From Hydractinia symbiolongicarpus (lineage: Eukaryota; Cnidaria; Hydrozoa; Anthoathecata; Hydractiniidae), in contig NC_079886.1 of NCBI RefSeq assembly GCF_029227915.1, forward strand, positions 20,932,501-20,996,500: a DNA stretch of 64,000 bases, read 5' to 3'. Of this stretch, positions 12,715-23,467 are shown piece after piece (the first letter of the stretch is position 1; every line of letters starts with the position of its first letter). The notes under the pieces were generated by a model. It did no database searches, was not told where the DNA came from, and saw nothing but the letters and a program-made list of their open reading frames with translations. The position numbers and the translations under genes were made by a program.

Positions 12715-13770
12715 ATGTTACGTGGACTTCATTGTTTACGACAAAGGTGTAGGATTAATTTACTGTTGACAGCATGTAGAAATATGTCGTCAAAAACTTT
12801 TACTTTGGATTATGTAGGTTGTTTTGGCTCTTTGATTGTAAAATGTCCGCATGATTTTGCATCCATTGAAACTATTGATCCACACAACGTACCAAATGGC
12901 GATAAAGCTTATGTTAATATTGAATCACCAGATGATAGTGTTGATGTATCTAAATATTGCAATGTTGAGTATGAAAAGGGGAAGTCAATAATAAAAATTT
13001 CTTCTCAGAACAAGCATATTATAATTGAAAAGAATCATGAGGTAAAAATAAATATTAAGATTCCACACAATTACTCAATAGATGCTGAGGCATTAGAAAT
13101 TGATTTAACTGAAAATGAAGGGGAGGATGTCAAACTTTTATCTTACGGAAATTGTTTTGTTGGAAAAATAAAATCTACAAATACTTTTATCAAAGCATAT
13201 GGACATTTCAAATGTAAAGAATTTCAAGGTAATGGTTTGATTTCAGCTGATAGAGATATAAATATTAGAAAGATACAAAGCAACGATGTTTTTCTCAGAA
13301 GTAAACAAGAGGTTGATATTTCTGCTGTTTATTCACAAAGTTTTGATTGCGAGACAAACACTGGTAATATCAGTATTGGAAGTTTGCATGGAGTTTCAAA
13401 GTTAACATCTGATTCTGGATTAATAAATGTTGATTCATTGTCAGGAGATTTAGAAATAAGCACAAAATCTGGAGGCATAAATGTGTCTATTGAAAATACA
13501 AATAAATCAGACATTTCATCTGTAACGGCCGATATTCATGTTGGTTTTGGTGATAATGTGTCTGCTTGTATTGATGCAGAAGCAGGATTTATTGATGTTC
13601 CAGCAGATTTTTTGACTGATGGTGTGAAGAGAAAGGTATCAAATGGACGTGAATATTTTGAAGGAAAGCTTGGAGATGGAAAATCTTCTGTTTTAGTTAA
13701 CTCAGAAAATGGATTGATAGCTTTTTCACGAAAAAATTGGATTTCTAAGTTTGGAAAGTTAGAAGATTAA
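12715..13770 (+). CDS. FAM185A: FAM185A-like protein (DUF4097 / putative adhesin fold), intronless
   Basis: One uninterrupted 351-residue frame. I chose ATG 12715 over the in-frame ATG at 12652 for two reasons. A strong pyrimidine tract plus AG ends at 12698. The N-terminus then becomes a basic, Leu/Arg-rich stretch without acids, like a mitochondrial presequence. The body is a long run of short beta-strand-like repeats with Asp/Gly/Ser turns (for example SGDLEISTKSGGINVS), typical of DUF4097 proteins and of the FAM185A family. The family has no established biochemical role. Only 268 bp separate its stop from the next start on the same strand, and a splice acceptor sits in that gap, which would suit a trans-spliced downstream gene. 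The family call rests on recognition of the overall pattern. Confidence 0.72.
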   Translation: MLRGLHCLRQRCRINLLLTACRNMSSKTFTLDYVGCFGSLIVKCPHDFASIETIDPHNVPNGDKAYVNIESPDDSVDVSKYCNVEYEKGKSIIKISSQNKHIIIEKNHEVKINIKIPHNYSIDAEALEIDLTENEGEDVKLLSYGNCFVGKIKSTNTFIKAYGHFKCKEFQGNGLISADRDINIRKIQSNDVFLRSKQEVDISAVYSQSFDCETNTGNISIGSLHGVSKLTSDSGLINVDSLSGDLEISTKSGGINVSIENTNKSDISSVTADIHVGFGDNVSACIDAEAGFIDVPADFLTDGVKRKVSNGREYFEGKLGDGKSSVLVNSENGLIAFSRKNWISKFGKLED

Positions 13771-14038
13771 AAATCTAAATTTGGAAAGTTGGATGGTTAG
13801 AAAATATTATATTAAACATGCAAAACTTTGCATTTGTGATTTGTTAATTTACTTTATAAATTCATAGGATTGTTGTTTTTTTTTGTTTGTTTATTAGTTC
13901 TAAATTAAAAAGGGAAAACTCAAGTTTTTATGTTTATGCATGTTTACCGATCCTTGCTTAAGATTACTTTCCAACTTTCTTTTTTATGCAGATAAAAACA
14001 TTTGATAAATTATTTATCCTTTGTTTGTACTGGAAAAT

Positions 14039-15553
14039 ATGAAGAGATCTTCAAGCGGTGATATATTAATACAACTAAAACAAATAAAGATAGGTAAAAG
14101 AAGATTACGCTATATATACATTCCACAATCTTTGATGGAAAGTAAAGAGTTTATGAAGGAAACTGATAAAGAATGTTGTCTGCTGTTTCTTGGTTGTGAT
14201 GTATTAAGCAGCACATCCGTACTTCCAAAAAATATGGCAAGAACTCATACAAGATTATTGAAATCAAAACAATGTAGCAAAATATCCTTTCCCCATCGTT
14301 TGGCTGGAGTTGCGGGACATACAAAAGATGCTTGGTTTTATAGTATTCATGGTTTGTTTCGAAGCGTCTTTGAATTTTATGACTTTGCAGAACAAGTTTT
14401 GGTCTTACGGTATTTATTCCATATATGGAGTATCGCTAACGAAAGATTTTTGCCAGAGAAGTTAATTTTAACAGATCACAATTTTATTGATAAAGAGATG
14501 TTTGTAACTGTTATTATTGACAGAATTGATAATTGTAAAATATGTGAAGAAACTGCATGTTCGAAACGTATGTGTATGTCAAGGAATAACAAAAGCGTAG
14601 CCACACAGTGCAGCATGTCATGGAATAAAAAAAGCGTAGCCACACAGTGCACAATTCATTACTCTTCTGTCGCATCTCAATATGATTTAAATGTATGTAT
14701 GAATAGATCATCTCAGACAGTTTATTGCAAGAATAAAATGATATCACAATTTACACAAAGTGATAAAATTGTATCCAATGAGAAACAATGTCAAACAGAG
14801 TATGTGAAAATTGATCAACATACATCTCCTACACACCTTCCAGATCATATGAATTGTTCTTCAGAAGAATACCATAGCCATAGAATTGAGAGTGCTAGTT
14901 TTCAGGAATTCAATATTAACATGCAGTCTAAACAAGATGTTGTTGCTAACTCAATGCATGGAACATTATCTCTTAGTTTGATCAATTCTGTAGCAAAACA
15001 TATTAAGACATACTTCCCCCTTGCGTTGAAAAATATCAAGTATTACAAAGTTTACGTACTGCTTGAAACTTTTTTGGATTTAATTAAAGAAGAAGTGTTG
15101 CGTATAGAAAGCACAACTACTGGAATATTCCCTTTTCATTTGATGACAGAATATTGTAATCTTCGAAAGTCATGTGATCACATCAACCAAGAAAATCCGA
15201 TAGAAAGAGATTTGTATTATCGAGAATGTGCTCTTCATGTTATTAGTAAGTGGCTTGCGGGTGAGTTTAATAAACTCCAGACCGCCATAACATCCCAAAT
15301 AGACGAGTTTAAGAGAAAACAAATTGCAATGAACAAACTGATTCCAAATCCTGTTGAAATAATAAGTCAACATCATTTATATCCTTCTTTTATGGTTGAA
15401 TTAAGCACATGGGTTGGTGGATATCAAAGAGAAGAAGAAAGAACGTTTTTTTGTTCACGACTTTTGTTGGTTCTGGAATTACTTAATGATACTTTACTTA
15501 CTGGGATGGGTCATGTCGTTTATGCGAAATTAAAATGTAATTATGCCATGTAA
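14039..15553 (+). CDS. Unrecognised protein with TQT-like motif array
   Basis: A 504-residue intronless frame from ATG 14039, 47 bases after a strong acceptor (CTTTCTTTTTTATGCAG ending at 13991). I do not recognise the family. The N-terminal ~170 residues look globular and aromatic-rich. Residues ~185-265 are low-complexity and Cys/Ser/Thr-rich, with a near-perfect KSVATQC duplication followed by SVASQY, RSSQTV, QFTQS and QCQTEY about 10-16 residues apart. The C-terminal ~180 residues look alpha-helical and may form a separate domain. Regular TQT-like motifs in a disordered stretch recall dynein light chain LC8 (DYNLL) partners; that is inference only. Three further frame-wide features support real coding: length, no stops in an AT-rich region, and protein-like composition. 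Confidence 0.75.
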   Translation: MKRSSSGDILIQLKQIKIGKRRLRYIYIPQSLMESKEFMKETDKECCLLFLGCDVLSSTSVLPKNMARTHTRLLKSKQCSKISFPHRLAGVAGHTKDAWFYSIHGLFRSVFEFYDFAEQVLVLRYLFHIWSIANERFLPEKLILTDHNFIDKEMFVTVIIDRIDNCKICEETACSKRMCMSRNNKSVATQCSMSWNKKSVATQCTIHYSSVASQYDLNVCMNRSSQTVYCKNKMISQFTQSDKIVSNEKQCQTEYVKIDQHTSPTHLPDHMNCSSEEYHSHRIESASFQEFNINMQSKQDVVANSMHGTLSLSLINSVAKHIKTYFPLALKNIKYYKVYVLLETFLDLIKEEVLRIESTTTGIFPFHLMTEYCNLRKSCDHINQENPIERDLYYRECALHVISKWLAGEFNKLQTAITSQIDEFKRKQIAMNKLIPNPVEIISQHHLYPSFMVELSTWVGGYQREEERTFFCSRLLLVLELLNDTLLTGMGHVVYAKLKCNYAM

Positions 15554-16144
15554 AGTCTTCATAAAAATAATTCGGTTAACCCTCCATGTCTTATATTCAT
15601 AAAATTCATTTGAGATATAAAGAGTTTAACTGGAACTTAAAATATTAAGAGTTTAACATAGCAAATAGTTGTTCATCTTTCATAGAGAAAAAGCAAAAGA
15701 ATCAATAAAATTGTTTCAAGTTAACAAAATTTTTAAGACATGGAAGGAAAACTGTATGTATGTACATGTATACTGAAAGTTAATATTGAATTGTCTGATG
15801 TGCCTCAGTTATTCAGATAAATAGAAATAAATGTGTGTTAATGTCACCTCCATATTGTTTTCTCTCTTATGTGTTTATAATAAAAATATGATTTCTTATA
15901 AACAAAATGAACAAGCTGAACATTCCTTCAATAAAAATTAGAGAGCTCTGTGAATGTCAATATGTTTATTTTTTTAATAGTTTTAAAAAAGTCTCCTCAA
16001 GCATTCCTTAACTTCTTGTATGTCAACATTCTTTCTGTAAACAGTTGTGCTACTCAGATCTGCCCCATTTTAATCTCTTGTAATACATACAGGTGAAATG
16101 AAATTTGTAACAGCATTCGGTAGTGTTGGTTGTCTTCAAAAGGC
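15554..16144. other. Intergenic: unknown gene to ATXN7L3
   Basis: AT-rich 590 bp with AATAAA-like motifs (near 15705 and 15880) that could end the upstream transcript. The bases just before the ATXN7L3 start contain CGGTAG, a weak acceptor-like AG. No gene seen. Confidence 0.55.
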
Positions 16145-19100
16145 ATGAACCCATTTTCTTTTAAAGAAATGAAAGATATATGCATTGATGATACTAATGT
16201 AAGAAATGTTTATATTTATTTATTTTATTGTGTTGTTGTTTTTCATCTTCTTTGTCTTGTTTATATATGTTTCTGTGTGTTCATGTTTAGGAACCGATTG
16301 TTCAGTATATGTATGAGATAATCGATATATGTACGTTGGGTGTATGTTTTGATATTCATCGATCCATTAAACTTGGTTATTGGGACTTGGAGAACATAGA
16401 TCATGAGTAATACTTATGTTGTATATTTCGTCCAACCAATTATAGTCTGAACATCTGTATTTATTTGAAAGGCTGCACCAAACTGTAAAATGATGTAAGG
16501 TATATTTTTACTTTTTTTAGGTCTCAAAAAGAATTTGGTAAGTTAGTGTACTTTCCCCTTTGTTTAATCATGTTGCTCTTATTTTGGAGTTTCTACATAA
16601 TTTAATCATTAATTTTTGCAAGTCTAAAAACATCTTTTTTATAAACATGTTTTGGTGAGTGGCACAGATTTCAAAATTTCCGCTCATTTTATTGTGCAAA
16701 AGCAGGAAATATTTTTTTATATACTAAGATTTTTTCTGCATTTTTTACGGACCATATGTTTTTTGGGTGTGTTTAATGTCGCGAATTATATTTTAAAGAA
16801 TTATTTTTTTACTACGAATGTATATTTTGTTATTTGTGTAGAAATTGTAGATCAAGCTGGTTTGGATGTTTTCGGTCAGCAACCTGTCAAGAAACAGCAA
16901 GAATGTGTTTGTCCAAACTGTTCACGAACTCTTGCTGCTAATCGTTTTGCACCTCACCTCGAGAAATGCATGGGAATGGGAAGAAACAGCAGTCGCATCG
17001 CTAGTAAAAGGTGAATATAAGAAATGTATGAATGATGTTCTGTGATCCCCGTTGCAATAAGCTGTATCAATCAAACAACTAATATTAGATACGTGGCTTT
17101 CGTCTTATATATATGTTCGTTACTACGCACCTTCTAACTATTTGAAGACGGTTGTAATATTTCATTTGAGCAATCCCTTACAGGGCAGTTTTTACCTGTT
17201 CCCACATTGTGTGTTTTACATGGCACGAGTAATATAAGGTGATAACGAAATAGTATTTCCGTTGAATAACCCAGAAATGGCATCTTCGCATATGAATCTT
17301 TTTACCATGTTTATGAATGTGCGTTGATATTGCTGACACTTGTGTTTTTCATAAAGATTTGATTTTTCCACTGCGTGATGTTAATGTGAAATGTTTGAAA
17401 AAACATTATCATTAAAGCAGGAATAACAAGAAATCTTGACAAATAGATGAAATATTTAAGAGAGTGTGTCCACGGATTACGTTATGTTTAGGCTACAGAC
17501 TAGTGGACGTATTGAAGATTTTGATGCTGATAATGATATTGACTATGATTGGAGTTATGATTACGAAAGAAAAAGTGAGTTGAAATAATAGTGCACAAAT
17601 TTATATTTGTCATTTGATTGTGAAAAAAGTCGAATAATATAATCAACGTATTGGTACAACTCATAGCTGTCATTGTGAGTATTACATTGTGCCGCAACCA
17701 CCTCTGTCTGTAAATGGGAACTCCCTTAAAAATGTTAGCCAATTTTTGAGCTCGTAACATGATGAATCTAACTATATCATAATACTCCAACTAGCACAAA
17801 CTGTAACATCTTTCATCAAAAATAATGATGCGTGTTTACAAAGAAACAAACGAAAGCTGCAGACGTAGAAGTTGAGTTTTTATTAATTTGACAAATGTAT
17901 GGTTTCCTTTTTTTAATTATTTTTATAGGTCGCAGAACGAAAAAAGACAAAGAAAAGGTTAGTTTTCTACATACGTCAGTTTCATTAAGCAAACGTACTA
18001 AAAAATTATGGGTAGCTCGTTTTTAACTCTAACGGATGATATGAGATCATATTCCATCATAATCATAGCTGATAATTGTTTTGTAGTTGGGTTTTATGAT
18101 AGCGAAAAATTTTTGTTGAATAAAATAACTGCGTATATTTATTCTCGAATTTTATAATTTTAAGCCACACTTATGTGGAGGTAGTCTGCAGAGTTCGCGA
18201 AGAAACTTTTTATTTTATTTTAGATCACCAACTCGCCGAAACGATCAAAACTTCGAAAAGGTTGGTGAGCACTTTTTATTTATTTATTGTATGCCTTCAT
18301 TTTTCGATCGATTTTCCAATTCGAATTGGCATCTAATTTTATTAACATTTTAACATCCAGTTTTATTGGCCACTATATAACCTTGTATTGCATTTTTATT
18401 TAGCTGAAAGCAGTATCGGCTTGTCTAGTCTTATCAACAATAGTAATGGCGGCTCACGTCCTGGTACGCCATGTTCAACAGCGAGTGGAGATATTGGAAC
18501 TAGCATTAAAGTATAGTTCCTATTCCTAATGCATGTTTTTGTGGAATACCATCCTTTTTCTTATTAAATATTGTATATGCGATGAAATTTTATAATTTTT
18601 GATATTTGTTTTAGGCTGGACCAACTCTCCAAGCATTAGAAGCGCTAAGTCGAGGTATGGTGTGGAATCAATTGAAATTGAAAATTTATGTAAATGAACA
18701 GTTGAGTTATTGTAATGGTATTTTAACTCTTTGTTGTTGTTGTTTTTTATTTTCAGAGGAGAAAGTCGCCCTTCTCACACAGGTGAGGGATGTTTTTATT
18801 TAAATTTTTGAATTCATTCGCACGTGATAAACACGTGATAGATGTTATGTAGCTACATCCTCCAAGATATGTATAGCTTGAACTAAGTGAGACTTGAATG
18901 CTAAAAAGTGTGTAGCTAGATTTATGACGAATAGTATTGCATCAAGATTATTAGGGAGGGAGTTTAAAATTTTTACATTCTGTTAGTTTTTTAAACAAAT
19001 CATCAATCTTCTTTTCTTATTTCTCTTCTTGATGATGTGTTAATCTTTTTAGACATGTGGTGCAATCTCCGAACACACTGGGAAAATGTGTACTAGGTTG

Positions 19101-20631
19101 GTAAAACTAAGTTTAATTAAAAAAGATGTTTCCTTTCTTTCCTCTCGTGACTAAGAATGTTGTTACTTAGGACAGGACGATGCGTACAACACACTGATGA
19201 ACAAAGAAAAAATGTGAGGGTTCTTCTACTAGGTACACCTTTTATTTTTTTCAAGCACATCATCAGAAGTTTGAAATTCTTTCTAAACTTTCTTTACTCA
19301 CCTTACCGTAACCTAAAGATATTGAAATACTGGGTGACCTCACCTCTTAAATCTTCCAAATAACCTTAAATTTGACCCAAAATATTGCCTTTTATAGAGA
19401 TTTGCTAAAATTGTTTTCCAGGGGACACTGAGGACATTCCATGGCCGCCCAGTATGCGACCTGAAGGGTAAGGACTTTGATTTCCTACACAAGTTCAGCA
19501 CGCTTTTTTATAAATACGTTTATACTCACACTTATCTTTTGATTTATATAGATCTTCATTGGACCAAGATGATATACACGTTGGTGAGATGTTTTTTCAC
19601 GCATGGTGTTTACTCATCTCTCCGCTTTTAGCATGGGGGCGGGGTGTCTACAGGTTCAAACGCTGATGACGTTATAGCGGCGGCTAGGAAATACAATGAA
19701 GGAATTTCGTTTGTTTCCAGTAAAAAGCACATCCACTGAAACATTATTTTTGCTGTTATTTCATTCGTCAATGTTTTAAGTGGATTATGTTTTCGAACAT
19801 TCCGCTAAAAAATCTTTTAAGTAAAAGATAGGATCCCCCTTTCAGTGGGTTTACGCTTCAAAAGATCGTCATACGAGAAGTGTTTAAGAAAGTTACAAAT
19901 TGTTTAGATGTTGACGGTTATGAAGATATTGATGGTGGATCTCTTTTAAGAGAGCTTACACCGTAAGTCGAATTATTACCTCGCCACTCGTTTGTTTGTT
20001 TGTTTCGTAACCTACTAGCTGTTAACTCGTGGAAAATCCACGATTTCAACCACCAGCTGAATGAATTACCCTGCGGAGGATCTGGAATTAAGCTGTGCGC
20101 GGCCATTTTAAACATACAGTATATAAGTCTTAATATAAGAGTTTTTTGGCAAGTTATAACTTTTTACGAATTGTTAACAGTTTCTAAAATAATTTGTTCG
20201 ACTCAGGTAATACCTTATTTGCAAAAAAAATTTATATATATATACTGCTATACTAAATACTTAAGCCATTTCTGCACAGGAAACTGATTTTTAAGTTTTC
20301 TATGAGATCGCTTGCTTTTTTTAACCATTGTCTTCAATTCTGTTGTTGCTAAAAAAGTGTTTCCCAAACAGATACAAACAAATTGTGATTATTCTTACGT
20401 GTTGAATATTATATTTTAGGATACCCTGGGAACAAGAGTCAAATATGTCGACAGGCTCGGATACTATGAGTGGTCCGCCTGTTCGTAAGTGTTTTTTTGT
20501 TTGTCTGTTTGTTTATTTTTTGTTTATTACCACATGATATAAAGTATAGCATGAAGTGTTATTTTTTTTTTGCAGCACCATCGCCAGTTATTTCTAAGAA
20601 AAAGAAAGGTAGAAAAACAAGATCTCGCTAA
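16145..20631 (+). CDS. ATXN7L3: Ataxin-7-like protein 3, SAGA deubiquitinase-module subunit
   Basis: Exons 16145-16198, 16291-16406, 16521-16537, 16842-17010, 17492-17574, 17929-17957, 18224-18260, 18404-18510, 18615-18654, 18757-18782, 19053-19096, 19171-19232, 19422-19467, 19552-19583, 19908-19962, 20420-20484 and 20576-20631 join in phase to 345 residues, close to the human 347. The N-terminal helix ([16 protein letters not shown]) matches the ENY2-binding region. Then comes [13 protein letters not shown] and the SGF11 zinc finger (CVCPNCSR...[17 protein letters not shown]). A Ser/Lys-rich linker leads to the SCA7 zinc-binding domain ([15 protein letters not shown]...CVQHTDEQR). A basic Lys/Arg tail ends the protein. 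Known role: adaptor that activates USP22 to remove ubiquitin from histone H2B, in the nucleus. A frame-preserving 66-bp cassette exon is possible at 19654-19719. Confidence 0.95.
19654..19719 (+). other. ATXN7L3: Possible in-frame cassette exon of ATXN7L3
   Basis: TCTACAG precedes 19654 and GTAAAA follows 19719. The 66 bases enter in the phase left by the 19583 exon end and leave in the phase needed at 19908, adding about 22 residues ([17 protein letters not shown]...) without a stop. If not spliced out, the frame stops at TGA 19737-19739, giving an alternative C-terminus. Human ATXN7L3 does not clearly require these residues. Confidence 0.4.
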
Positions 20632-21832
20632 AAGTAGATATCCAGTATTACCTTCCACTTTTTGTTGTCGTTTTTAAAAAAGTAGACACACGTTTCGGAT
20701 GGGGTTAAATGACTTTTTTTGTTAAAAAGTTTAAACGTTAACATGGTTATAGTCTCGATAAATATGTGTGGATTGGGAAAGCGAGACAAGCTGTGTTCAA
20801 ACATTGAGGTACACTTATGTATAAAAATAGAGCAGATAGCTGCAACACATTTGTTAGCTGATAGTCATGTAAATATATTTTTAAACATTTTGTAGTTTTT
20901 TACTAGCTATAGAATTTCAATTTTATTTAAAACCAATTTAATATTCCCTTACTTTCTGATGTTGTATTTTTTGCTAACAGGCATACCTTTTTGGAACAAA
21001 ATTTTGCGGTAGGAAAAGTTGACAATCTTAAATAATAAATAATCATTTGTAAGCTTTGCCAGTATCGTAATAAGTCATCAATTTGTCCAAAAACTTAGGT
21101 GAAGTTGATTTCTCAAATCTTCGAACGTAATGTTTGTGATAAATTTTCTCCGTATAAAGGAAGGAGGCTAGCAAATAATAGGCGACAAGCTATCGTTTTC
21201 AAAATTGAACACACCGTGACGTTGTCTCGTGAGATAAGAAAGATCGGAACTGGAAAGCGTCATGCTTGCAAATTTCTTTTTTGTCGAGTGGGCAAAGCTG
21301 GCCGTTAGTTTTCTTTTTCTTGCATTGGCGCAAAAAAAAAATCGTAACTGCGTGAAATTTAGTAAGAAAATTACACGCAAAACCTGCGCAAAAATATCCG
21401 CATGAGAATAGGTGTTTTAGACGGTTGTCTAGTTGAGCGATCGCTGTGCTTTCGTTGCTCAAATGAGAGCTTTAAATGCACTAGAAACCTATTCGAAATC
21501 CCTTCGTTGGTAGCAGTACCAATGAGGCTATGCTGGGTTATCTATATTATAATACTCGTATACGTCCGTCTGTCTGCCTGTCACGCAAAATGGTAGCTTA
21601 GCTGCGCAATAGCGAGAAGCACGCAATGTGGTATAAAAAGGACGGGCGAGTCGATGCCATCGCGTGAGTTTGTCTGACAAGCTGCTTGACTTTCTTAATA
21701 TTTTTGCAGCAAGCTTCTCCCGTCTTTCAAATTTGAAATGCAAACTATATACTGGTGTCTTCAAGATTCTTTAACTTTCATATTTTTTAATAAAACCAAA
21801 CGACGAGCACATATTGACATTTATTTTGCTAC
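20632..21832. other. Intergenic between convergent ATXN7L3 and F-box gene
   Basis: Holds both 3' UTRs. AATAATAAATAATC near 21030 can serve the plus-strand transcript. A less AT-rich stretch at about 21100-21720 has chance reading frames on both strands but no recognised gene. Confidence 0.55.
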
Positions 21833-23467
21833 CTATTGTTTAAAAAAGGCTGCATAATTATTTACAGAATTTCGTGATTGTGGCAATATGAATTTGCTTG
21901 CATCACAGATCTCTATTGATAGTAATTCATAAAGTTGCTTTTTAATAATTGTCGCTTGTACGCGTCTTATTAATTCCTCCATATGTACACCTCCAATGCA
22001 TACTCGTTGCAGGTTTAAAGATGATTGCAAGAAATTCATAATGGCGTCGTGTATTTGTGTTTGATTGGGTTTAGCGTTATAGTAATGAAAACCGACTTGT
22101 TGTAGGTGCCAGCAATGTTCTGACAATAACTTTAACACTTCTGTTGTTTTTAAAATATCATGTCCAGCAAAGTGCAGCCAACGCAAGTTTGATAGTTTCG
22201 GAAGCATCTGTTGAAAAAATTCAAACTCAATAGGCATCAGGCTTATATCAAGCGATTCCAAAAATTCACATTTCGAAATAAATTTAACTAGATATTCCTC
22301 ATTTAGTGGGTGTCTTCTACGAAGTTCTAACGATCTAAGTTTTAATTTCTTATTCGTGATACTTAACACGAGTTCATCCGTCACAGCACAACATAAATGT
22401 TCCAGTTTTATCGCTAAATCCTGAACAACATGAAGTACTGGCCCGTCATCTAAATAATAACAATTAGCCAGATCAAGTTCGTTAATGTTTGAATGTGCCC
22501 AATTTGGTTTTATGATCTCTTCATTGCGTACACTTGTTCGGCGAAGTATTAATGTTTTGAGCTTCGTGCAGCGCGCAATTAATAAATGAAGATTTGTACC
22601 GATAACATTTAAACATTTGTTTATATTTAAACTTTCCAACAAGCGACAATATGTTGACATCTCGCTGATGACATTGTCATTCATCCACACACAGTCGGAA
22701 CATTCCAAAATGGTTAAATTTGGTAGAAAGTGCAGAAATGATTTTCCGTATATTTCTGTTGAAGTCCCGAAACTGTTTGATACACCTGAAGATAGAAAAT
22801 AATTGCAATTATTGTCACAAAACTATAGCGAAACAATATTTTACGAAGCCTAAATATCACCGTAATTGTTACAAAACTTTCTTTGCAATCATAAGAAAAA
22901 CTTTCAATGACATTTTTTGCCTCTGTTACATTTTATCGTCATTTTTGTTAAAAAGATACTTGGGACGAGGCTGTAGTGTTCAAACGAAACCATACCTAAT
23001 ATTTTGATCCTTTTTTTAGTATTAGCTATAATACTTTTCATGAAATCGGAATTTGCTTTCGAATTTCGGATGTCAACAAATCCAACGTGTCGAGACACAT
23101 GATTTTGATGTAAAGATTGTTTTTCTGAGATAACCGTGCTTCCATATAAACTTAATCCTTCCAGGTTGAATGCTTGTTTCAAAATAATCTTAAGGACGTT
23201 GTTTGGAATAACATTGTGTTGGATTTGTAGGTATTGCAAATCTTTTATTGGTACGTAAGATGTAATCGTTTCTATAAAATCTGGTTTATCAAGTTTAAAA
23301 CTTGATAAGTCGCTCACCCGCCATAACTCGGCATCGGCGAGTAAATTATACCATCTTTTACACACGATCCTTGCTCGCCAAATAACTTCAGTTGATCTGC
23401 AATGTTTGAATATGTTAAGCAGGATGCAGTCTGGAAGATTATTTAACTCGTGTGTTGCAATCGTCAT
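21833..23467 (-). CDS. F-box / leucine-rich-repeat protein
   Basis: Two exons, 23467-22996 and 22785-21833 (TAG), joined with phase (G + GT gives Gly) across a 210-bp GTATGG/TTCAG intron, giving 474 residues. I started at the first ATG (23467); the frame is open five codons further upstream but lacks an ATG. The N-terminus is a classic F-box: LPDCILLNIFKHC followed by ARIVCKRWYNLLADAELW. The rest is a run of irregular leucine-rich repeats (for example LESLNINKCLNVI, LRSLELRRRHPLN, LESLDISLMPIEF). Known family role: substrate-recognition subunit of an SKP1-CUL1-F-box ubiquitin ligase, the LRRs binding the substrate. I cannot assign a specific FBXL orthologue. It lies tail-to-tail with ATXN7L3. 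Confidence 0.88.
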
